The notes beneath the pieces were generated by a model. That model was not told the DNA's origin and searched no databases. It saw only the letters and a list, made by a program, of their open reading frames with translations. The position numbers and the translations under genes were made by a program. DNA of 29,246 bases from JAKANT01 sp035502095 (GTDB lineage: Bacteria; Pseudomonadota; Gammaproteobacteria; Burkholderiales; Burkholderiaceae_F). Position 1 is the stretch's first letter. Each line of letters starts with the position of its first letter. Of this stretch, positions 23,742-29,246 are shown in pieces. The stretch lies in the NCBI GenBank assembly GCA_035502095.1, contig DATJUX010000032.1:1-29246 (forward strand), written 5' to 3'.

Positions 23742-25007
23742 CTACGTGCCGCGACCAAGCGCCCTCGCTTCGATACCGAGGGCGATCAACAGGCGCAGCC
23801 CGCCGCCGACCAGAAAACCGATTCCGAGCGCGAGCAGCAGCCAGGATCCGACCAGCAGCCAGGTGATCAATACGACGGCAATTGCTTCGACGGTCGCCGA
23901 GAGCAGCGCGAGATGCGGACGACCCTCGTACACGGCGACATGAAAGACGCCCAGAGACGCAAGCCGCAGTCCGGCGCCGACGACGACCAGGCTCGCAACG
24001 GTAGCCACTTGGGTCGTGCATTGATCGCTGAGCTTGGAGCAGACGGGAAAGGCGACCCAACCCGCCGCCAACAATGCCGCCACGGACATGCCAACCAGGC
24101 GGGCCACCCGCAGGCAATGGCGCCAGATGCCGCCGGGTTCGCGTGTGCGCTCTGCCAGGGCCAAGCTCAGCGGGAAGAGTGCCGCGACCAGGACGGCGCC
24201 GATTGAATTCGATAGCGAGACTGCCACGTGCGCATGGCCGACCTCCTCCGGGAGGAGGCGGCCGATGATGGTGACGGGGACGATCGTCACCAGGGTCCCC
24301 ACGAGGCCGATGGCGCCCGCGCTGAGGTTCTGGGCAAGGACTCGCCCGGCGGCACCTTGACTGCCGACCATACCGGTATCGATCGCCCTCAGCGCGCGAC
24401 GTCCGATGTGCGCCAATGTCGACTGTCCCGCGACCACTACGACGACGGTCGCGCCGAGCATCCAGGTCGCATCGGCCTGACGGCCGGCGCCGAGCAGCAG
24501 GACGACCAGGGCGATCAAGCGCGGCAGTGCGATGCAAGCGAACGCCTGCAGATACTGACCCGCCGCCTGAGCGGCGCCGAGCCACAATGTCATGGGCAGC
24601 TGCGCCAGGGCAAGCACGGCGAACAGCACGAACCAAATCGCCAGCGAGGCACCGGCGCGCTGCGCGAGCAGCGGGAAGGCCCGATCGACACTCAGCCAGA
24701 GAATCGCGGCAGCCACGACCCCGAACACCACCAGCCACCGCTCGAGCGCGATGTGATCGCGCACCAATTGCGCATCCTCGCTGCGCCGGTCCTGGCTGCG
24801 CAGACGTGCGACCGCCGGCGGGACGAGAACGAAGCCGCCGAGCAAGAGCACGTTGAGGTAGTTCGCCCAATTGCTCGCGGCGGCGGCGACATCGAACGCG
24901 GCCTTGCCGTAGGCCCAGCCGAATGCGAGGATAAAGACCAGGGGGTAGGCGCCGAGGGCCAGTCGTGTTCCGACCGACGCCAGCACCTGCCCGCGTTGGC
25001 CACCCAC
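23742..25007 (-). CDS. wzx: Wzx-like polysaccharide flippase (GTG start)
   Basis: This 421-residue protein is almost wholly hydrophobic with about 12 membrane segments and short loops carrying Arg/Asp, the look of the MOP/PST superfamily that flips undecaprenol-linked repeat units to the periplasmic face. N-terminal GTRLALGAYPLVFILAFGWA (13-32) and the mid-protein ITIIGRLLPEEVGHA-like stretch (TIIGRLLPEEVGHAHVAVSL) match the typical spacing of such flippases. Sequence conservation in the family is low, so the call rests on topology and context. The GTG at 25007-25005 is supported by AGGGAGAG (25022-25015), 7 nt before it. It follows a methyltransferase gene by 35 nt. No wzy-type polymerase is present in the window. 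Confidence 0.82.
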   Translation of the reverse strand: MGGQRGQVLASVGTRLALGAYPLVFILAFGWAYGKAAFDVAAAASNWANYLNVLLLGGFVLVPPAVARLRSQDRRSEDAQLVRDHIALERWLVVFGVVAAAILWLSVDRAFPLLAQRAGASLAIWFVLFAVLALAQLPMTLWLGAAQAAGQYLQAFACIALPRLIALVVLLLGAGRQADATWMLGATVVVVVAGQSTLAHIGRRALRAIDTGMVGSQGAAGRVLAQNLSAGAIGLVGTLVTIVPVTIIGRLLPEEVGHAHVAVSLSNSIGAVLVAALFPLSLALAERTREPGGIWRHCLRVARLVGMSVAALLAAGWVAFPVCSKLSDQCTTQVATVASLVVVGAGLRLASLGVFHVAVYEGRPHLALLSATVEAIAVVLITWLLVGSWLLLALGIGFLVGGGLRLLIALGIEARALGRGT

Positions 25008-25014
25008 GGATCAA

Positions 25015-25022
25015 CTCTCCCT
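25015..25022 (-). promoter_or_regulatory. Ribosome binding site supporting the GTG start of wzx
   Basis: AGGGAGAG on the minus strand ends 7 nt before the GTG at 25007-25005. There is no nearby in-frame ATG. Confidence 0.6.
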
Positions 25023-25042
25023 GTACGGCCGGTTGGCGGCGG

Positions 25043-25798
25043 TCACGACGGATCGCCACCGGAGTGAACCGGCCGCTCCGCGACGACGGCAATGACGGGC
25101 GCCACGATGACGTCGACGCGCGGATAGTTCGCCTTCAGCAAGAGCCACGCGATCGCGTCCGTGCACTTCTGCGCCAGGTGTCCCGCGAGTTGCCCCAATG
25201 TGCCGATCGAACGCTCGACGCCAAAGCTGGCACGGATGCGGAATCCCGCGTCCTGCAGCAGAGCGCGCAGACTCTCGACGGTGTATCCCTGCCGATGCGT
25301 GTAATCGCCCCAACGCGCATACGGCGCGGTGATGAAGTTGGCCATGTTCGGCACCTCGAGGATCAGGCGCCCGCCGGGGGCGAGACTCGAGAATGCGGCG
25401 CGTACCAATGCCAAGCTGCCCGCGCCGTCAAAGTGCTCCAGCACGTGCATGGCCACCACGCAGTCGAATTCGTGCGATCGAGTGCGCAGAAACTCGGTAG
25501 CGTCGCCGACATGGAGGTTCGCCTTTGCACCGCGCCGCCGCAGGGCATCGATCAACGCCGCGTCGTCGTCGAGCGCGCTCACATTGTCGAACCCGGAGCG
25601 CGCCAGGAACTCCAGCATCTCACCGTAGCCCGGGCCGATTTCGACGACGCGAGCGCTCGCAGGCGGAAGATGGCGCGCGTAGTTCTTCCTGAATGTCCGA
25701 ATGCGTCGTTCGAAGAGCACCGGATCGAACCGGTCGCGCCAATAGGCATCGTAGTAGCTGGCGCGCTCGGGAGTCGTGTCCACCTGGATCGGGCTCAT
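25043..25798 (-). CDS. Class I SAM-dependent methyltransferase
   Basis: This 251-residue methyltransferase has motif I VVEIGPGYGE (51-60), an acidic ribose-binding site in ALDDDAALIDALRRRG (75-90), HVGDATEF (96-103) and MHVLEHFDG (117-125), followed by LAPGGRLILEVPNMANF. This is the common Methyltransf_23/UbiG-like layout. The final part (VDVIVAPVIAVVAERP) carries the last strands of the fold. Downstream of another methyltransferase by 6 nt and upstream of wzx, it is likely a sugar O-methyltransferase of the surface polysaccharide; the exact position modified is not visible. Confidence 0.84.
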   Translation of the reverse strand: MSPIQVDTTPERASYYDAYWRDRFDPVLFERRIRTFRKNYARHLPPASARVVEIGPGYGEMLEFLARSGFDNVSALDDDAALIDALRRRGAKANLHVGDATEFLRTRSHEFDCVVAMHVLEHFDGAGSLALVRAAFSSLAPGGRLILEVPNMANFITAPYARWGDYTHRQGYTVESLRALLQDAGFRIRASFGVERSIGTLGQLAGHLAQKCTDAIAWLLLKANYPRVDVIVAPVIAVVAERPVHSGGDPS

Positions 25799-25804
25799 GC
25801 GTGA

Positions 25805-26791
25805 TCACTTCGGCCGCGCGATCGCGAACACGCTCGGCGCCATTCCGACGCGTCCACCGCTCGTGGCCATGATCACGTTGCACAGCCTTGCCAATGCAGT
25901 GGATCGCCCGGCCCAGCCAACGGCCCGAACCGACACGGTCCGGTATCCCGCCTGTCCGAGCAGCATGGCAACCGAACTTGGCGTGAAGTTGTAGAGATGC
26001 GTGTGTGGAAGGATCTGGCTCGAATACAAGGCGGCACGCCTTCCCAGGACGCGCCTGAACAGCGAAGGGTAGGCGCGCAGTGCGTGAAGCGCCTTGAACT
26101 TGAACCAGAAGTAATGCGTTGACGGCACCGACAACGCAAGGACGCCGTCGGTCGCGATCAGGCCCCGCAAGGTCTTCAAACAGGACCGCGGGTCCCTCAT
26201 GTGCTCCAGGGTTTCGAACGCGGTCACGTACTGGAACGCGCGACCAGCAAACGTGCCCGCATCCAGAGGCTCCGAGACGACCTTGCTCTGCGCTCCCCAA
26301 GCGGCCTGCGCCTTGTGCGCATAGTCAGGTGAGAGTTCGATTCCGTTCGGCACGACCCCGTCACGCATGGCCACCGAGCCGAATTCCCCGGTCTGGCACC
26401 CGAAATCGAGCAATTGCTCGCCGTCACTTGGGGCGCGCACGCTCGTGATGTCATCCCAATGAGAGCGGAATTCGGGCAGCCGGCTGCCGCCGATCAGCTC
26501 CGTCACCCCGCCCGCTTCGAGAACCGCCTTTTGCCACTCGATCGACTCGTTCCGATAGAGGCTCTCGAGGTACTCGTCGGTCACGTCACAGTCTACGTAC
26601 AGCGTCCCGCAGCCGCGGCACCATGCGAGTTCGTACGCATCCGCCGGCAACACGCCCATGCCGAAACGCCGTTCCAACGGGGTTTCCGTGATCGCGATGG
26701 GATTGCCGCTCCGACCGCACACATAACAGGGCCGGGTCGTTTCCCTCACCCGGCTCGCGCCTGCCTGCCTATGCACGCCCGTACTGATCAT
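25805..26791 (-). CDS. SAM-dependent methyltransferase with N-terminal zinc knuckle
   Basis: This 328-residue protein starts with two CxxC pairs (PCYVCG, C22/C25; WCRGCG, C58/C61) that should bind zinc, followed by a class I methyltransferase fold: LLDFGCQTGEFG (127-138), NGIELSPDYAHKA (148-160), FETLEHMRDP (191-200) and a motif after IATDGVLALSVPS. A zinc-binding N-terminus before a methyltransferase is the layout of sugar C-methyltransferases (TylC3/NovU type), although many unassigned polysaccharide methyltransferases share it. The ATG at 26791 makes a 23-bp overlap with the manC end; a GTG at 26749 (before RETTRPCYVCG) would avoid the overlap and keep both zinc pairs, so the start is uncertain. 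Confidence 0.8.
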   Translation of the reverse strand: MISTGVHRQAGASRVRETTRPCYVCGRSGNPIAITETPLERRFGMGVLPADAYELAWCRGCGTLYVDCDVTDEYLESLYRNESIEWQKAVLEAGGVTELIGGSRLPEFRSHWDDITSVRAPSDGEQLLDFGCQTGEFGSVAMRDGVVPNGIELSPDYAHKAQAAWGAQSKVVSEPLDAGTFAGRAFQYVTAFETLEHMRDPRSCLKTLRGLIATDGVLALSVPSTHYFWFKFKALHALRAYPSLFRRVLGRRAALYSSQILPHTHLYNFTPSSVAMLLGQAGYRTVSVRAVGWAGRSTALARLCNVIMATSGGRVGMAPSVFAIARPK

Positions 26792-28190
26792 CGAACCGCA
26801 CGATGTCGTCCTCGCCGACGTAGTCCCCGCACTGGACCTCGATCATCACGAGCGGCAGCTTGCCAGGATTCTCGAGTCGGTGGCGCGCGCCGACCGGAAT
26901 GAACGTCGACTCGTCCGGCGAAAGCAGAAACTCCCTGTCGTTGCAGGTGACCTTGGCGGCACCGGACACCACTACCCAGTGCTCGCTGCGGTGATGATGC
27001 ATCTGCAGCGAGAGCCGCCCGCCGGGCTTCACCTCGATGCGCTTGATCTTGAAGCGAACGCTTTCGTTCAACGTCGTATACGTCCCCCACGGCCGCTCGA
27101 CGGTCACGTGCTCAGTCGCGAGCGGACTCGCCTTGCTCTTGAGTTCGTCGACCACCGCTTTCACGCGCTGGCTCGCACCCTTGTGCGTGACCAATACGGC
27201 GTCGGGCGTTTCGACGACGACCAGGTCCTGTACACCCACGGTCGCAACGAGGCGGCCCGTGCTGCGCACATACGTGTTTCGCGTATCGATCAGTGTCACG
27301 TTGCCCTCGGCGGCGTTGCCGGACTTGTCGACCTCGACCGTTTCCGCGACGGCGTTCCAAGTTCCGATGTCGCTCCAGCCGATGTTGCATGCGACCGCCG
27401 CAACGTTGGCCGCGCGTTCCATCACCGCGTAGTCGATCGAGATGTTGGGCAGGGACGCGAAAGCCTCGGGGTCGAGCGCAGTCGCGCCATCGGCCGGTTT
27501 GCCCTTGTCCAACGCGGAAGCGGCGCGTTGCAGCACTTCCGGCGCGTGAACACGCAAGGCCTCCAATATGCTGCGCACGGTGAAGCAGAACATGCCGCTG
27601 TTCCACAGGTAACCACCGGCTGCCAGGTACGACTCGGCGGTCGCGCGGTCCGGCTTCTCGACGAAGCGCAATACCCTGCGCGCGACCAGTCCATCGATCG
27701 GCGCACCGACTTGCATATAACCGAATCCGGTTTCGGGCGCCGTCGGCTCGACGCCGAACAGCGCCAGATAGCCCGCTGCAGCCGCCTCGACCGCGGCATC
27801 CACCGCGTTTCCGAATGCGGTGGTGTCCGCCACCAGATGATCGGCCGGCAGGACGAGCAGGATGGCATCCTCGCCGAATTGCCTTGCCGCGTGCAGCGCC
27901 GCCACGGCAACCGCGGGTGCCGTGTTGCGGGCCATCGGCTCCAGGAGCATGGTGAACGTACCCCGCCCCGAGCCTTCGAGTTCCGCGCGCGTCTTGGCCG
28001 CATACGTATGGTTCGTAACGATGAGCGCATGCGTGCAGCCGCGGACATGGCGGGCCCGGTCGAACGTCCGGCTGAGCAGCGTGCCGCCGCGTACATGCAT
28101 GAACGGCTTCGGCGCGGTTTCGCGCGAGATCGGCCACAGCCGGGTGCCCGCGCCGCCGGACAGGATGACTGGCACAACGATTCGGCTCAT
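26769..28190 (-). CDS. manC: Mannose-1-phosphate guanylyltransferase / mannose-6-phosphate isomerase
   Basis: This 473-residue bifunctional type II enzyme isomerises fructose-6-phosphate to mannose-6-phosphate and makes GDP-mannose from mannose-1-phosphate and GTP. The guanylyltransferase domain shows VILSGGAGTRLWPIS (8-22) and FVEKPDRATAESY; the C-terminal cupin domain has ERPWGTYTTL, the metal-binding QMHHHRSEHWVVVSG and FIPVGARHRLENPG. The ATG at 28190-28188 opens directly on the conserved strand; a 56-residue longer reading runs through the promoter region and is not family-like. It is the first gene of the minus-strand run manC, methyltransferase, methyltransferase, wzx. GDP-mannose is needed for mannose, rhamnose or the GDP-fucose synthase at the left end. 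A phosphomannomutase gene is not in the window. Confidence 0.95.
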   Translation of the reverse strand: MSRIVVPVILSGGAGTRLWPISRETAPKPFMHVRGGTLLSRTFDRARHVRGCTHALIVTNHTYAAKTRAELEGSGRGTFTMLLEPMARNTAPAVAVAALHAARQFGEDAILLVLPADHLVADTTAFGNAVDAAVEAAAAGYLALFGVEPTAPETGFGYMQVGAPIDGLVARRVLRFVEKPDRATAESYLAAGGYLWNSGMFCFTVRSILEALRVHAPEVLQRAASALDKGKPADGATALDPEAFASLPNISIDYAVMERAANVAAVACNIGWSDIGTWNAVAETVEVDKSGNAAEGNVTLIDTRNTYVRSTGRLVATVGVQDLVVVETPDAVLVTHKGASQRVKAVVDELKSKASPLATEHVTVERPWGTYTTLNESVRFKIKRIEVKPGGRLSLQMHHHRSEHWVVVSGAAKVTCNDREFLLSPDESTFIPVGARHRLENPGKLPLVMIEVQCGDYVGEDDIVRFDDQYGRA

Positions 28191-28324
28191 CGGCACGGAA
28201 GCGACGGTGGATTGACGGGACCGCAAGCGGTCGTTGGAGCCGGCCACCGCTTGCTGATCGCCGTGGCCAAGCGGCGCAAAGTCTACCGGAGGGTTAAGCT
28301 TTCGACCCCAAAGGTTGCCGCCCA
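28191..28324. promoter_or_regulatory. Divergent manC/gmhA control region with three CAAGCGG heptamers
   Basis: These 134 bp separate the manC run from gmhA. CAAGCGG occurs at 28224-28230 (+), 28247-28253 (as CCGCTTG, minus) and 28268-28274 (+), with centres 23 and 21 bp apart, about two helical turns each. The first copy is part of a perfect inverted repeat GACCGC-AA-GCGGTC (28219-28232). AAAGG (28309-28313) may be the gmhA ribosome binding site. Promoter hexamers with good spacing are not clear on either strand. Confidence 0.45.
28219..28274. repeat. Phased CAAGCGG heptamers, one in a perfect inverted repeat
   Basis: Three copies of CAAGCGG in alternating orientation (28224-28230, 28247-28253 inverted, 28268-28274) with two-turn spacing. 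This is the arrangement expected of a multi-site operator, but chance in GC-rich DNA is not excluded. Confidence 0.4.
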
Positions 28325-28924
28325 ATGACCCCTCCCGCCGCCCTCTTCGACACCGCACTTACCGCGCATTCGCAGACCTTCGCAACGCTGGGCAGCTTGC
28401 GGGCGCACCTGTTGGCAGCCGCCGAAACCTGCGCGGACGCGGTGCGCGCGGGCAACAAGCTGCTTTTCTGCGGCAACGGCGGATCTGCGGCCGACGCGCA
28501 GCATCTGGCTGCGGAACTGGTCGGTCGCCTCGTACGCGACCGTCGCTCCCTCGCGGGCCTGGCACTTTCCACGGATTCCTCGGCGCTGACATGCATCGCC
28601 AACGACTTCGGCTACGAAGAGGTCTTCGCGCGCCAGGTCGAGGGCCTCGGTCGCAACGGCGACGTGCTGATCGCGATCTCGACCTCCGGCAACTCGCCCA
28701 ACGTGATCCGCGCGGTCGAAGTCGCCAAGCCCATGGGCATCGCGACGGTCGGCCTGCTCGGCCGCAACGGCGGCCACCTCGGCCCGCTGGTGGATTTCCC
28801 GATCATCGTCGCGGCCGAGGAGACGGCGCGCATCCAGGAGGCGCACATCTTCCTGGGCCACGTGATGTGCGCCCTGATCGAACACGGCTTGGGAGTCGGC
28901 GGCTGGGATAATCCCGCCAAGTAA
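28325..28924 (+). CDS. gmhA: Sedoheptulose-7-phosphate isomerase
   Basis: GmhA converts sedoheptulose-7-phosphate to D-glycero-D-manno-heptose-7-phosphate, the first step to ADP- or GDP-heptose for LPS. The 199-residue SIS-domain protein has CGNGGSAADAQHLAAELVGR (49-68) with the conserved H60 and E64, ANDFGYEEVF, STSGNSPNV (120-127) and the C-terminal QEAHIFLGH (171-179) with H174 and H179. Length is standard. DiaA, a paralogue in many proteobacteria, shares the fold, but the following heptose kinase gene supports GmhA. The ATG at 28325 is the first in frame; the stop TAA is at 28922-28924. Confidence 0.9.
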   Translation: MTPPAALFDTALTAHSQTFATLGSLRAHLLAAAETCADAVRAGNKLLFCGNGGSAADAQHLAAELVGRLVRDRRSLAGLALSTDSSALTCIANDFGYEEVFARQVEGLGRNGDVLIAISTSGNSPNVIRAVEVAKPMGIATVGLLGRNGGHLGPLVDFPIIVAAEETARIQEAHIFLGHVMCALIEHGLGVGGWDNPAK

Positions 28925-28932
28925 CGCTCGCG

Positions 28933-28951
28933 GCCGGCCTCCGGGGCCGGC
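28933..28951 (+). other. GC-rich hairpin between gmhA and the heptose kinase gene
   Basis: GCCGGCC (28933-28939) and GGCCGGC (28945-28951) form a perfect 7-bp stem with a 5-nt loop, 9 nt before the TTG start of the next gene. No T-tract follows, so full termination is unlikely; it may stabilise upstream mRNA or lower translation of the next gene. Confidence 0.5.
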
Positions 28952-28960
28952 GTCCCCGAC

Positions 28961-29246
28961 TTGATCACTCGCGCACAATTCGCCGCCTGCCGCGTCCTCG
29001 TGGTCGGCGACATCATGCTGGACCGCTACTGGTTCGGCGAGGTCGAGCGCATCTCGCCCGAAGCTCCGGTGCCGGTGGTGCGCATCGCGCGCCATGAGGA
29101 ACGCCCGGGCGGCGCCGCCAACGTGGCGCGCAATGCGGCGGCGCTCGGCGCGCAGGCGGGGCTGTTGTGCGTGGTCGGCCACGATGAGCCAGGCGAGCGC
29201 GTCGTGCAATTGCTCGGCGATAGCGGCGTCGCGCCGCATCTGGAAC
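28961..29246 (+). CDS. rfaE1: D-glycero-beta-D-manno-heptose-7-phosphate kinase, N-terminal part (TTG start, cut by window end)
   Basis: The 95 codons visible encode the start of a PfkB-family kinase: VLVVGDIMLDRYWFGEVERI (12-31), SPEAPVPVVRI and ERPGGAANVARNAAALGA are diagnostic of HldA/HldE (RfaE). The enzyme phosphorylates heptose-7-phosphate at C1 for ADP-heptose synthesis. No in-frame ATG or GTG lies upstream within the gap; TTG at 28961 gives the usual distance to the GDIMLD motif. Whether the gene also codes for the adenylyltransferase half (HldE) cannot be seen. It follows gmhA by 36 nt and both serve heptose synthesis for the inner core. Confidence 0.88.
   Translation, partial: MITRAQFAACRVLVVGDIMLDRYWFGEVERISPEAPVPVVRIARHEERPGGAANVARNAAALGAQAGLLCVVGHDEPGERVVQLLGDSGVAPHLE

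Noticed and set aside
22888..25092. 734-codon minus-strand frame over the methyltransferase and flippase
   Set aside because: Out of frame with the flippase and antisense to the methyltransferase; no membrane segments or domain.
26880..28328. 482-codon plus-strand frame opposite manC
   Set aside because: Composition dominated by Arg/His/Gln without motifs; manC is unmistakable on the other strand.
1..29246. tRNA, rRNA, CRISPR arrays, insertion sequences
   Set aside because: No transposase-like reading, no regular array of repeats and no tRNA-like fold were noticed on either strand by eye; a covariance-model scan was not possible.

Overview
The window is a lipopolysaccharide / O-antigen (surface polysaccharide) biosynthesis island from a high-GC Gram-negative bacterium, most likely a betaproteobacterium. 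The grounds are the family content (WecA, WbpM/WbpL types, Wzm/Wzt, RmlBAC, ManC, GmhA, a heptose-7-phosphate kinase), high GC, frequent GTG/TTG starts and tightly overlapping genes. The species call is an inference from gene types, not from a database match.

Layout. (1) 1-9116, all on the minus strand, is one compact run read right to left: rfbB, rfbA, rfbC (dTDP-sugar), wzm and wzt (ABC exporter whose ATPase carries a C-terminal carbohydrate-binding extension), a possible 44-residue ORF, a large methyltransferase/coiled-coil/glycosyltransferase fusion, a family-2 glycosyltransferase and a GDP-L-fucose synthase-like gene cut by the window start. (2) 9334-10566 (+) is wecA, divergent from rfbB. 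(3) 10714-12633 (-) is a membrane-bound WbpM/CapD-type nucleotide-sugar 4,6-dehydratase. (4) 12858-17734 (+) is a four-gene run: heparinase II/III-like protein, glycosyltransferase, WbpV-like 4-keto reductase/epimerase and WbpL-like initiating transferase. (5) 17674-22883 (-) holds a two-domain oxidoreductase, an AsnB-type amidotransferase and a glycosyltransferase; its tail overlaps the WbpL-like gene by 61 bp. (6) 22933-23700 (+) is a methyltransferase. (7) 23742-28190 (-) holds a Wzx-like flippase, two methyltransferases and manC. (8) 28325 to the end (+) is gmhA and the start of a heptose kinase gene (inner-core ADP-heptose pathway), which probably marks the border with core-LPS genes.

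How the parts may work together. The contents look like two polysaccharide pathways interleaved. One would start with WecA (GlcNAc-PP-undecaprenol), use dTDP-sugar and GDP-sugar donors, be capped by the methyltransferase fusion and leave through Wzm/Wzt. The other would use WbpM, WbpV and WbpL to start on a QuiNAc/FucNAc-type sugar, carry a possibly amidated uronic acid (AsnB homologue, heparinase-like lyase) and leave through the Wzx-like flippase. No Wzy polymerase, chain-length regulator (Wzz), RmlD, GDP-mannose dehydratase or UDP-sugar dehydrogenase is visible in the window. Hand-sampled lines suggest lower GC in blocks 1 and 7 than in blocks 4-5, fitting assembly from pieces of different origin. 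I see no tRNA, rRNA, CRISPR array, transposase or clear intrinsic terminator.
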